51,585 nucleotides of DNA from Priapulus caudatus (Eukaryota; Priapulida; Priapulimorpha; Priapulimorphida; Priapulidae), in contig NW_014577570.1 of assembly GCF_000485595.1 (NCBI RefSeq), positions 111,679-163,263 on the forward strand, written 5' to 3'. A model generated the notes under the pieces. It had not been told where the DNA came from. It saw only the letters and a program-made list of their open reading frames with translations, and searched no databases. Shown in pieces: positions 9,786 through 21,200 of the stretch. Made by a program: the position numbers and the translations under genes. Within the stretch, counting starts at the first letter, position 1; each line of letters opens with the position of its first letter.

Positions 9786-12697
9786 TTACAGAACATAGTC
9801 TCTCAAAACCGCTGGAGGACCCACATTCCTCCTAGGTCTATTGACTCCAATCCCAAGTTCAGCTGGAACCTCCTCAATGTCCTCAGACACTTCACCATCA
9901 TCCTCACAATGCTCAAGTCCTTGGACAAACCGCTTGACATGTCCTGTACTCCTTCTCACACGTTTACCATGCTTGTCCTCAAGAGTTAGACTACTCCCCT
10001 TTTTCTCAACAATTTCATAGGGGTCATGCTCATACCTAGTAGTCAACTTGTTCTGTTTGTCCTGTCGCAACAACACCCGATCACCAATGTCAAGGTCACT
10101 TGCAACAGCATGTCGCTTCTTGTCCGCATACTGCTTCGATTGCAGTTTGCACTTAGCATCGGTGACTCGCGCTTTGCTGTCAATGTCACCTTGCTCGGAT
10201 GCACAGTCCTCTACCGATTGAGACAATTTGGTCCGGATGTTCCGGCCAAACATCAACTCAGCAGGAGTTGCACCTGTAACACTATGTGGAGTGCTGCGAT
10301 ACGCAAGAAGGAACTTCGGCAATTCTCTCCTCCAGTTCTTGCCTTCTGCGCACGCTACCCGAATAGACTTCAACAGAGTCCTGTTCTGCACCTCCACCTG
10401 TCCATTGGCACGTGGCCAATATGGCGTTGTCCTCCTGTGTCCAATACCATTCTGCGACAGAAAGTCTTTGAACACACTGGACACAAACTGTGGCCCATTG
10501 TCACTCTTGATTGTCTTGGGGACACCATACACCGAGAACCACTGTTCCAAGTGTTCCACAATTTTGTCTGCCGTGGTGGTCTTTAGGATAGCGACTTCTA
10601 CCCACCTCGAGTAATAGTCCACCCCGACCATCAGATATTCACCAGTCGGGAATGGTCCACATAAGTCCACAGCTAAGTCTAGCCATGGGCCCTCTGGCAG
10701 TTCTGTCATTTCCACTGGTTCCGGATCTGGCTCCTGACCAACTACCTGGCAGCCATGACATGCTTTCACAACATCTTCGCAGTCCTTGTCAATCCTAGGC
10801 CACCAGATTTTCTCTCTCAATCTCTGCTTAGTTTTCCGCAAACCTTGATGCCCCTCATGAGCTAACTGCAGTGTGCGTTTACGCAGTTCTTTGGGCATAA
10901 CTATTCGCCGTTCACGCATGATCAGCTTACCAACTACAGAGAGTTCGTCCTTCACATGTCGATATGCGGGATCGATGCATTCGGTCCAATCGCCGGACCT
11001 GATGCAATGCCGAACTAACTTCAGCTCAGGGTCCACGCGTGACGCCTGTTCGACTTCTCGCGGATTCATCGCTATCGGAATAGAACTCTTTGCGACAAAA
11101 CATATGTATTCCTCCGCGATACTGCGTTTAGTCTTCGCAATGTCAGTACACAACCGAGACAATGCATCTGCCACATTCTGTGGTCCCGGTATGTACTTCA
11201 CCTGAAATCGATACGGTTGCAGTCTTAACGCCCACCGTTCAATGCGAGCAGGTGGTTTAGACTTCGCAGAGTAAATGATCTCCAATGGCTTATGGTCCGT
11301 GACCAAGTCAAAGTCAAGTCCATACAAATAGACGTGAAATTTCTCACACGCCCACACCACAGCGAGGGCTTCTCGCTCTGTCTGCGAATATCTGCGTTCA
11401 ACGTCTGTCAACGACCGGCTTGCATACCTCACCGGTTGAAATGTTCCATCTGATTGCTTCTGACTGAGCAGCGACCCAAGTCCCACTGGACTCGCATCCA
11501 CGATAACCTCGGTTTTAGCACCCGGATCGAAATGTGCTAGCGCTTTCGCATCCGTAATGCCGTCTTTCAATTTCTGAAATGCGTCATCTTGATCCTTTCC
11601 CCACGACCATTCTGCCTTGGATCTAGTCAGGCGCTGGAGTGGTTCTGCGACGGTCGCCAAATTCGGAATAAACTTAGCCGAATAATTCACCAGTCCGAGG
11701 AAACTACGGACTTCAGCTGGAGTCGCCGGCTCTCTCGCACTGACCACTGCGGAAATCTTGGCTTGTTCCGGCGCAATTCCATAATCCGACAACACATGAC
11801 CGTAGAACACTAGCTTTCTCATCCTGAACAGACACTTGGGTAGATTTGCTGTCAACCCATTCTCTACTAGTTTCGTCAGTACTTTGTCCAAGTACTTGTC
11901 ATGATCGGCATCATCATCACCGTACACTATCAGATCGTCCGAAATGTTCTTCACTTTCCCGCACGTCGCGAGAACCTCATGGATGATGTGTTGATACACC
12001 TCTGGAGCAGATGTTATTCCGAACATCAAACGTTTATACCGATACAGCTTGTCGAGGACACTGAACGTTGTAATGTCTCGAGACTCTGGTGGAGCTCTAT
12101 CTGGTGGTAGCCCCACCTAAGATCAATCTTGGGGAACACTTTAGCACCGTTCAGATCATGCAGCACATCATCTATCGTCGGGATCGGATGACGCTCGCGA
12201 ATAATGGCCTTGTTAGCCATCCGCATGTCGATGCATAACCGGATTTCACCGTTCCGTTTTGGCACAATCACTGGCGCTGACACCCATGACGTTGGGCCTT
12301 CAACGCGTTCTATCACATCTAAGTCCTCAAGCTCTTTCAACCTCTTCTCGACAGCCTTCCACTGACTGTACGGGATTTTCCTCTGTCTCTGCGCAATCGG
12401 TGTCACACTAGGATCAATGTGAAGTTTCACTTGGTAATCCTTAACTTTCCTAGACCACTGAAACATGCACTGTGTTTAGACAACAGTTTCTGTACGTACA
12501 AATCATCAGGCTTACCAATAGCCTCACTGTCCACAGCGTTGACCTGGTTCTTCAAACACAGAACCCCGAGTTTAATCGCGGTGTCACGTCCCAGTAATGC
12601 ACACCCTTTTCCGTTGAGCACAACAAACTCAGCGTGCTTTGACACCTTGCCGTCTGCGAGACAGATGTCTGCTGCGAACACTCCCTTGATCTCTTTC
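9786..12697 (-). pseudogene. pol: Ty3/gypsy pol: truncated protease, reverse transcriptase, RNase H, integrase (two frameshifts)
   Basis: Three overlapping frames make one pol. 12427-12697 carries the C-terminal part of a retropepsin (GCALLGRDTAIKLGV) but not the catalytic DTG/DSG half. 12026-12466 carries reverse transcriptase with APVIVPKRNGEIRLCID, HPIPTID and the KIDLRWGYHQI motif. 9786-12116 continues reverse transcriptase (YRYKRLMFGITSAP, then ISDDLIVYG in place of YADD), RNase H (VDASPVGLGSLL, EREALAVVWA, VTDHKPLE) and integrase, with its HHCC zinc finger (HEGHQG...CHGCQ) and DDE residues in DLCGPFP, KSDNGPQF and RANGQVE. It ends AVLRDYVL and a stop. One-base slips lie near 12447 and 12085-12092. 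The lineage resembles the K02A2.6-like gypsy elements common in marine invertebrates; no chromodomain is seen. The long plus-strand ORFs over this region are shadows. Confidence 0.93.
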
Positions 12698-13315
12698 CTT
12701 CCTTCTTTTTTTAGACAATTACAACGCGTACAATTATAACACAATAACCCAATCTAACATTCTAATGATATCCTGGAACACTAACACAAACATATAAACC
12801 ATAAACTTGTCATGACCATTCATCAATATCACCGTTCACCACACTATCCTGATACTCAGTCGAAGAGTACCCAACCCATAGTCACTCTTTACAGAACATA
12901 GTCTCTCAAAACCGCTGGAGGACCCACATTCCTCCTAGGTCTATTGACTCCAATCCCAGTTCAGCTGGAACCTCCTCAATGTCTCGGACTCAGACAATTC
13001 ACCATCATCCCCACGATGCTCAAGTCCTTGGACAAATCGCTTGACATGTCCTGTACTCCTTCTCACACGTTTACCATGCTTGTCCTCAAGAGTTAGACTA
13101 CTCCCCTTTTTCTCAACGATTTCATAGGGGTCATGCTCATACCTAGTAGTCAACTTGTTCTGTTTGTCCTGTCGCAACAACACCCGATCACCAATGTCAA
13201 GGTCACTTGCAACAGCATGTCGCTTCTTGTCCGCATACTGCTTCGATTGCAGTTTGCACTTAGCATCGGTGACTCGCGCTTTGCTGTCAATGTCACCTTG
13301 CTCGGATGCACAGTT
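12698..13315 (-). pseudogene. Second copy of the pol 3' end, untranslated region and polypurine tract
   Basis: This block repeats about 9595-10213 with very high identity. It starts at the polypurine tract (about 12698-12713), runs through the 3' untranslated region and ends in the integrase C-terminal tail at CASEQGDIDSKARV. It is broken by small indels near 12958 and 12985. It abuts the 5' LTR on one side and protease sequence on the other. It therefore occupies the place where primer-binding site and gag should be. Both junctions are abrupt, which fits template switching between element copies or deletion within a tandem pair. Confidence 0.9.
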
Positions 13316-13484
13316 TGTTGAGACGCACATCCGAATCGAATCGATCACACACTGTATTCAAACACACGCAACTTTATTCCAACACTGGCTCCACGCCGCC
13401 ATCACACATCGTCTGCCTCCCGCGCGCCCCCTGGCCTTAGTTACAAGAACTAATCTACTCACTTAGGGATATCTCATCCCAACA
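13316..13484 (-). repeat. 5' LTR of the retrotransposon
   Basis: 169 bp, identical to 9424-9592 except for one base. On the minus strand it is followed directly by integrase-tail coding sequence, not by a tRNA-complementary primer-binding site. Confidence 0.92.
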
Positions 13485-13489
13485 GTTAT
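13485..13489. repeat. Target-site duplication, right copy (GTTAT)
   Basis: Exact match to 9419-9423, immediately outside the LTR. Confidence 0.9.
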
Positions 13490-13785
13490 TTATACTGTCT
13501 ACTCTCTACTCCCTGAACTACTCTACTGTTTCTCTCCCTCTCTGTAATCCAAAGGAATACTAGTCCCTATATATGTGCTCCCAAAACAGGTCGTCTCTGC
13601 TTTTTTCACGTCACACAGTTTTGCCACAGTACCACCAAATTCGGTAACCAAATGAGCAAGCATCGTCCTCGCTCTTCGCTCTTTGGCTGAACTACCGATT
13701 CCTTACTACGTTACAAGTGATGGAAGACACTAGGCCAGTAGCCGAGCTATTGCTGCACAACTTAGTTATTCAGCCCACAGGCACT

Positions 13786-14690
13786 TGGAACAGAATCAGT
13801 AAAAACTGAATATAATAGTCTGTATATCAACTTGTTTTCACAAAAACTAATGCAGAACTAGCCGCTCCCGGACTCGCCGCTGCGAGTGTGCTGTGTCGCC
13901 ATTATAATGGTATATATAGAATAAGGTAGGAAACTTTGCCGCACGATTTTCGCCGATCGCTCCTCACTTCTTTTAGATTTTTCAAACTTGTCACGCCTCT
14001 ACGACCTCCATTTTTGGCTCGTTCTGCCCTCTATAGTCCACTAAACACAACTATGTAACTACCGTGGCCGAGAAGTGCAACCTTTCTTTGTAATGTGACT
14101 TCAAACTCGGAAGTTTCGCGGTTCGTGCCGATTCTGCAGGAATGTATACCGTTCATGAGTCTGAATGGCCCCGCGTCGGGCGCCGCAGAGCTGATTGGAG
14201 ACTGGAGGCAGCCAATCATGCTCTGCGGCGGTCGCCCGCGGGAAAAGTGGGAATCATAAACCGTATTAAACAGTATACATTTCTGCAGAATGTGAAAGAA
14301 CCGCGAAACTTCCGAGTTTGAAGTAACATTACAAAGAACTGTTGCACTTCTCAGCCACTGTAGTTACATAGTTGTGTTCAGTGGACTATAGAGGGCAGAA
14401 CGAGCCAAAAATGGAGGTCGGGGAGGCGTGAAAAGTTTGAGAAATCTGAAAGAAGCGAGGAGCGATCGGCGAAAATCGTGTGGCGGAGTTTCCTACCTTT
14501 TTCTATATATATCATTATAATGGTGACACAGCACAGTCGAAGCGGCGAGTGCGGAAGCATCTAGTTCTGCATTAGTTTTTGTGACAGCAAGTTTATATAC
14601 AGTGACACAACAGTGGAAGTGTAATTGAGGGGTAGTATTTGTGAATGTGCATTCATATTATTTTAAGTTTTTACTGACTCCCAAATGCCT
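13786..14690. repeat. Long imperfect palindrome, about 0.9 kb
   Basis: The left arm (about 13786-14200) and right arm (about 14218-14690) are reverse complements with scattered mismatches. Matching blocks include AAAAACTAATGCAGAACTAG / CTAGTTCTGCATTAGTTTTT, GCACGATTTTCGCCGATCGC / GCGATCGGCGAAAATCGTG, and CCTCTATAGTCCACT / AGTGGACTATAGAGG. The centre is the stem CGCCGCAGAGC...GCTCTGCGGCG around 14186-14230. No coding capacity is present. It is probably an old foldback element; its ends and any target duplication are blurred. It lies just outside the LTR retrotransposon. Confidence 0.88.
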
Positions 14691-14891
14691 GTGATTCAGC
14701 CAACCGAGTTGGGAACACACGAGGCCAAACATCCAATTGCTGACACCTAGTGAAATGAGCCGTGCTCTTAATTCAGCTAGCTTCCTATCTTGTGTTGCTC
14801 ATCGCGCTATAATTCCTGTTTGTTACTATTGGAAACCTAAGTGTTGTTACTGTCGCCTGCAGCCATATTTGTGTAAACTGCATGCTTACAG

Positions 14892-15315
14892 TAGTTTATA
14901 TAAGCATCAGTATTGTATGTATATGTATTGGTATGTTACCTTGTAGATATGGTATGGTAGTTTCAGGGCATTAGCCAGGAATTAGTATTGTTGTGGGAGT
15001 GCAGAAAAAACATTTGGGAGTGAAATTTTTGTGTCTCAGCCAAGACCGCCGTAGGTGTTAACGGGGGGGGGAGAGTATGTGTGTGGTGGTGGTGGTGTTG
15101 GTGGAGGGGGGGGGGGGGTACGGGGGGGCCTCGGCAAAATTTTTTTTTGCTCGTGCAGTTTCAAAACTGACCGTGCAACTCACGACTGCACGGCTCGCTG
15201 GCTAATACGTTGGGTAGTTTATATAAGTATCAGTATTGTATGTATCAGTATTGGTATGTTACCTTGTAGATACGGTTTATGTAAGTGTCAGTATTGTGTA
15301 TGTACTGTATAGTAG
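14892..15315. repeat. Two short direct repeats before the first minisatellite
   Basis: AGTTTATATAAGCATCAGTA at about 14892 recurs as AGTTTATATAAGTATCAGTA at about 15216. The similarity continues through GGTATGTTACCTTGTAGATA in both copies. A G-rich, low-complexity stretch (about 15060-15128) lies between them. No gene is present. Confidence 0.7.
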
Positions 15316-15328
15316 ATCAGTATCGGGG

Positions 15329-16890
15329 CACGCGTTGTGAGTGCTTGTCACGCGTTGTGAGTGCTTGTTTCGCATTGTGAGTGCTTGCCTCGCGTTGTGA
15401 GTGCTTGTCTCGCGTTGTGAGTACTTGTCACGCCTTGTGGGTGCTTGTCTCGCGTTGTGAGTGCTTGTCACGCGTTGTGAGTGTTTGTCTCGCGTTGTGA
15501 GTGCTTGTCTCGCGTTGTGAGTACTTGTCACGCCTTGTGGGTGCTTGTCTCGCGTTGTGAGTGCTTGTCTCGCGTTGTGAGTGCTTGTCTCGTGTTGTGA
15601 GTGCTTGTCTCGCGTTGTGAGTACTTGTCACGCCTTGTGGGTGCTTGTCTCGCGTTGTGAGTGCTTGTCTCGCGTTGTGAGTGCTTGTCTCGTGTTGTGA
15701 GTGCTTGTCTCGCGTTGTGAGTACTTGTCACGCCTTGTGGGTGCTTGTCTCGCGTTGTGAGTGCTTGTCTCGCGTTGTGAGTGCTTGTCTCGTGTTGCGA
15801 ATGCTTGTCACGCGTTGTGAGTGTTTGTCTCGTGTTGTGAGTGTTTGTCAGCGCGTTGGAGTGCTGTCACGCGTTGTGAGTGTTTTGTTCGGCGTTGTGA
15901 GTGCTTGTCAACGCGTTGTGAGTGCTTATATCACGTTGTGAGTGCTTTGTCACGGCGTTGTGACGTGCTTACTCACGTTTTGTGGTGTTTGTCTCGCGTT
16001 GTGAGTGGCTTGTACGCGTTTGTGAAGTGCTTGTCACGCGTTGTGAAGTGCGGGTTGTCTCGCGGTTGGAGTGCTTGTTATCGTGTTGTGAGTGCTTGTT
16101 CACGCGTTGTGAGTGCTTGTCTCACGTTGCGATGTGTTTTGTCTGCGCGTGTGTGAGTGCTGTCACGCGGTGATGAGTGTTGTCACGTGTTTGTGAGTGT
16201 TGTCTTGGCGCGTTGTGAGGTGCTTGTCACGCGTTGTGAGTGCTTTATCTCGCGTGTGAAGTGTTTGTCTCGCGTTGTGAGTGGCTTGTCACAGTTGTGA
16301 GTGCTTGTCACGCGTTGTGTGAAGTGCTTGTCTCGCGTTGTGAAGTGTGTCACAACGTTGTAGTGATTGTCACGCGTTGTGAGTGCTGTCACGCGTTGTG
16401 AGTGCTTGTCTCGCGTTATGAGTGCTTGTCATGCGTTGTGAGTGCTTGTCACGCGTTGTGAGTGCTTGTCACCGCTTGTGAGTGCTTGTCACGCGTTGTG
16501 ATGCTTGTCTCGCGTTGTGAGTCTTGTCTTCGCGTTGTGAGTGCTTGTCACCGCGTTGTGAGTGTTGTCACGCGTTGTGAGTGCTGTATCTCAGTTGTAG
16601 TGTTTGTCTCGCGTTGTGAGTGCTTGTCAGCGCGTTGTGAGTGCCTTGTCACGCGTTGTGAGTGCTTGTTCGCTGTTTGTGAGTGCTCGTCCGCGTTTGT
16701 GAGTGCTTGTTCACGTTGCGAGTGTTTTGTCTCGCGTTTTGTGATTGCCTTGTCACGCGGTGTGAGTGCTTGTTCACGTGTTGTGAGTGCTTGTTCTCGG
16801 CGTTGTGGAGTGCTTGTCTCGTGTTGTGAGTGCTTGTTCGTGTTTTGTGAGTGCTTGTCATGCGTTGTGAGTGCTGTCTCGCGTTGCGAG
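15329..16890. repeat. Minisatellite with 20-bp unit GTGAGTGCTTGTCTCGCGTT
   Basis: About 75 copies in tandem. From 15329 to about 15840 the copies are in perfect 20-bp register. Within them a 100-bp higher-order unit (five 20-mers, marked by the variant GTACTTGTCACGCCTTGTGG) starts at 15421, 15521, 15621 and 15721. After about 15840 the register breaks down by many single-base insertions and deletions. ORFs translating as repeated TSTHNARQ on the minus strand, or CECLSRVVS on the plus strand, are by-products of the repeat. No spacers are present, so it is not a CRISPR array. Confidence 0.97.
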
Positions 16891-17042
16891 TGCTTGTAGT
16901 GGCAGTGAGCCGAGACAAAATCAAGTGGCACCCCTACGCCGGAGGTATAACAAGCCTGGGACTAGGTCTCATTTTAACCGTCTGGGTCCCTAGTTTTATG
17001 AAAAGACATGTTGTGTAGTTTCAGCACCCTGTACAACATGCG

Positions 17043-18135
17043 CGAATTAACCCGTTTGTTTAACGGTAACATCTGAAAAAATGACCAGGTTTTCAGTTTA
17101 CGCTTGCTTATTTTGTGAAACTTAGCCGCCATTATAATTTTATAATTGATGTTATATCATTATTTCATTGAAATAGATATGGTAGCATGTAATTGTGAGG
17201 CAGTTTTGTGCTGCTAAGGGGTTAAGGGGCCAAAATTATACAAATTTGCATTTTTGGGGGGACGATTCGACCAAAAATAAATGTATATTTTCTTGCACTA
17301 CTAAACCAATAATGTTTATCATGTGTCAGATCTGACTGTATTCTAGGCCAGATGTGCTAATGATAAAAAAATTTGTTTCAGGCGTGGTAAACGGGTAGAC
17401 ATGGTACATTCACCCGTTGTTTATGGTAACATCTGAAAAAACGACATTTTTCAGTTACTTGCTTATTTTATTAAATCACCCATTATATTTTGATAATTGA
17501 TGGGTCATATCAATATATTTTCATTGAAATAGATATGTAGACAATATTTTGAGGCAGTTTATATGGGCTGCTAAGGGGGTTAAGGGGCCAAAAATTAATA
17601 CCCAAATTTGGCATTTTTTTGGGAATTCTCGACACATAATGTATATTTTATGCAGATTCACCAATACAGTGTTATCACTGTGTCAGATCTGACTGTATTC
17701 ATGGCCTAGATGTGATAAATTGATAAACAAATCAGTTCAGCATGGTAAACGTTACAACCATGGTGCATTAAGCCTTTATTCGTGAGCAGAGCCTTAAACT
17801 ACTCTTTCAGTTTACTTGCATATTTTTATCAATCAGTCAGCAGATGTTAGAACTGATTGGTTTTTATCAATGTTTTTGCTTGAAATACTAGATGAGCAAT
17901 GCCAATTTTAGGCAGTTCTATGCTGTTAAGGGGGTAAGGGCCCAAAAATAAACAAAAAATCTGGCATTTTGATAATTTTGACATAATCAAAGAACGTTTC
18001 CATGCTTTTACTACGCACAATTCCATGGTAGCAACAGTATGCATTAGGTCTACTGACTTGAAGCCTATCCATCCAGTCTGGATGTAGCATTTGATATAAA
18101 ATCAGTTGAGCATGGTGAAGCTGGTACAACATGGT
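17043..18135. repeat. Three tandem copies of an about 360 bp AT-rich unit
   Basis: Copies begin at about 17043, 17406 and 17761. Shared landmarks are GGTAACATCTGAAAAAA (copies 1 and 2), CATTGAAATAGATATG or its variant, GAGGCAGTTT, GCTGCTAAGGGG followed by TTAAGGGGCCAAAA, and GTGTCAGATCTGACTGTATT (copies 1 and 2). Copy 3 is the most diverged. There is no coding signal. Whether this is a satellite or tandem mobile-element pieces cannot be decided here. Confidence 0.8.
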
Positions 18136-18227
18136 ACTGAACCCTGTTTTACAACAATGCTAAAGTGGTTACATAACACTGTGGGCCATGAAGTAATAGT
18201 GCCACTATCAACACAAATCTATTGCCA

Positions 18228-18252
18228 NNNNNNNNNNNNNNNNNNNNNNNNN
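18228..18252. other. Assembly gap (25 N)
   Basis: A run of 25 N lies between the 360-bp repeats and the second minisatellite. The true missing length is unknown and could hide coding exons of the TBC1D25-like gene. Confidence 1.
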
Positions 18253-21200
18253 GAGACTCTGAAGGCGGCACAGGTCGTCGACGCCGAGGCAACGAGGAGG
18301 TAGCCTAATGTAGACGTGTATGTAGCGTAGAGGAGGTATATGTATCATAGAGGAGTGTAATGTAGCATAGAGGAGGTTATGTAGCTGAGGCACGGTTTAA
18401 TGTAGCATAGAGGAAGTGTATGTAGCATAGAGGCAGGTATGTTAGCGTCAGATGGACAGGTGATGTAGCTTAAGAGGATGCGTGTAAGAGCATAGAGGAG
18501 GTTGTATGTAGCGGTAGAGGAGGTTTCATGTAGCATAGAGGAGGTGGTATGTAGCGTAGAGGGGGAGGTGTATGTAGCGTAGAGGAGGCTATATGTACGC
18601 ATAGAGGAGGTGTATGTAGAGGTAGGAGGTGTATGTAGCATAGAGGTGTATGTACCGTAGAGGAGGTGTATGTAGCGTAGAGGAGGCTAGATGTAGCGTT
18701 AGAGGAGGTGTATGTAGGCATAGGGGATGTGTATGTAGCGGTAGAGAGCGTGTATGTAGCGTAGAGGAGGTATATGTGCGTAGAGGAGGTGAATTAGCGT
18801 AGAGGAGGTACATGTAAGCTAGAGGATGGTGTAATGTGATCAGAGATGTATTGCGAGAGGAGGTGATTAACTAAGGGAAATATGTAGGCGTAGAGGAGCG
18901 TTATTACATAGAGGTGTGATGTAGCGAGAGGAGTGTGCTAAGTGTAGTAGGTAGGCAGGAGTGTAGTGCCTAGGAGGTGTCATGTGCGTAGAGGAGGTAT
19001 ATGTAGCGTAGGAGGTATATGTAGCATGAGAGGAGGTGTATGTAGTCGTACGAGGTGTATGTAGGCATAGAGCGTGTATGTACGCGTAGAGGAGGTGTAT
19101 GTAGCGTAGAGGAGGGTATGTAGGCGAGAGGAAGGTGTATCTAGCATAGAGGATGTGTATGTAGCGTGAGGAGGTTTATGTAGCGTAGAGGAGGTATATG
19201 TAGCGTAGAGAGGTGTATGTAGCGGTAGAGGAGGTAGCCATGTAGCCGTAGAGGAGGTGTATGTAGCATAGAAGATTGGTAGTAGCCGTAGAGGAGTGTA
19301 TCCCTACGCAATAGAGGTGTATTTAGCGTAGAGGCGGTATATGTAGCATAGAGGTGTATGTAGGCGTAGAGGACGAGCATGTAGCGTAGAGGAGGTGTAT
19401 GTAGCATAGCAGGTATGCTAGGTAGGTGAGCGTTAGAGCTGTAGGCGATTAGAGGTGTATGTAGCGTAGAGGAGGTGTATGTAGCATAGATGTGTATGTA
19501 GCTAGAGGTAGTGTAGGCGTAGAGGAGGTGTATGTAGCATAGATGTGTAATGTAGCCGCGTAGGAGGTGTATGTAGCGTAGAGGAGTATCATGTAGCGTA
19601 GAGGAGGTGTATGTAGCGTAGAAGAGGTGTAATGTAGCGTAGAGGATTTGTTATGTAGCGTAGAAAGAGGGTATGTAGCATAGAGGTGTATGTAGCGTAA
19701 GAGGTACATGAGCGTAAGAGGAGGTGTATGCTAGGCCCCATAGAGGATGTTAAAAAAAAAATGTAAAGCGGTAGAGGGAGGTGTATGTAGCATAGCAGGT
19801 GTATGTAGCGTAGAGGAGTATGCTAGCGTAGAGGAGGTATATGTAGCGTAGAGGAGGTGTATGTAGCGTAGTGAGGAGGCTGTATGTATCGTACGAGGCG
19901 TGTAATGTTAGCATAGACGGATGTTGTAGTAGTGTAGAGAGTGTATGTAGTGTAGAGGAGGTGCTATGTATGCGTAGAGGAAGGTGTATGTAGCATAGAG
20001 GAGGCTTATGTAGTGTAGAGGAGGTGATTACTGTAGCGAATGTAGTAGGATGGTTTATGTAGCAGTAAGATGATGGAGGGTGAAGGTATGTAGCGTAGAG
20101 GAGGTATATGTAGCGTAGAGGAGGGTATGTAGCCGTAGAGGAGGTGTATGTAGCGTAGAGGAGGTATATTGTAGTCATAGAGGATGTGTATGTAGCGTAG
20201 AGGAGGTGTATGTAGTGTAGAGGAGGTGTATGTAGCATAGAGGAGGTGTATGTAGGCATAGAGAGGTGTATGTAGCCGTAGAGGAGGTAATATGTAGCGT
20301 AGAGGAGGTGTATGTAGCTAGAGGAGGTGTATGTAGAATAGAGGAGTATATGTAAGCGTAGAGAGAGTGTGTGAGTGTACGTGGTAGAGGTGTATTGTTA
20401 GAGGATGGTGTATGTGTGTAGAGGAGGTGTATGAGTGTAGAGGAGTATATGTAGCGTAGAGGAGGTGTATGTAGCGGAGATATGGTATCATGTAGCATAG
20501 AGAAGGTGTATGGTTAGTGCTAGAAGAGTGTATGATGTAGGCGTAGAGGAGGTGTATGCTAGGCGTAGAGGTGTATGTAGCGTAGAGGAGGTGTTATGTA
20601 CCGTAGCAGGAGGTGTATGTAGCGTTAGAGGAGTGTATGTAGCATAGGACTGTGTATGTAGCTTAGAAGGAGCGCTGGATGTAGCGTTAGAGGAGGTGCT
20701 GTAGCGAGAGGCAGGTGTATGTAGCGTAGAGAGGTATATGATACCGTCATAGAGGAGATATATTGCATAGAGAGGTGTATGTACATGGAGGAGGTGTATG
20801 TACCGTAGAGGAGGTGTATGTAGGCGTAGAGGAGATATATGCTAGCATAGAGGAGGCTGTATGCTACATATGAGCGGGTGTATGTATAGCATAGAGGTGT
20901 ATGTAGCGCATAGTAGGAGCGTGGTTATGTAGCATAGAGGGAGTGTATGTAGTGTGAGAGAGGTGTACTGCTAGCATAGAGGAGGTGTATGTAGTGTAGA
21001 GAGGTAATATGTTAGTGTAGAGGAGGTGTATGTAGTGGTAAGGAGTGTAACTGTAGTGTAGGAGAGGCTGGAGCTAGCATAGAGCGAGTGTATGTGTGTA
21101 GAGAAGGTTATGTAGTATAGGGGAGGTATATGTAGCATAGAGACGGTTATGTAAGCCATAGAGGAGGTGTATGTAGGTAGAGGAGGTGTAATGTAGTGTA

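Larger units (their letters stand above)
9424..13484 (-). mobile_element. Rearranged Ty3/gypsy LTR retrotransposon, antisense inside the TBC1D25-like intron
   Basis: The element has 169 bp LTRs (9424-9592 and 13316-13484) that differ by a single visible base, with TGTTG...CAACA ends and a GTTAT duplication. Read on the minus strand the order is: LTR; a copy of the pol 3' end plus untranslated region plus polypurine tract (13315-12698); a truncated protease; reverse transcriptase; RNase H; integrase; untranslated region; polypurine tract; LTR. There is no gag and no primer-binding site. The near-identical LTRs suggest a recent insertion. It is not autonomous: the protease lacks its catalytic N-terminal half, and pol has two frameshifts. 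Confidence 0.93.

Noticed and set aside
10026-10614. Plus-strand ORFs within the retrotransposon
   Set aside because: Shadows of the minus-strand pol, which carries all the reverse transcriptase, RNase H and integrase motifs.
15277-16931. Long ORFs across the first minisatellite and a CRISPR-like appearance
   Set aside because: The ORFs follow from the 20-bp unit in any frame without a stop, and the repeats abut with no spacers, so it is neither a gene nor a CRISPR array.
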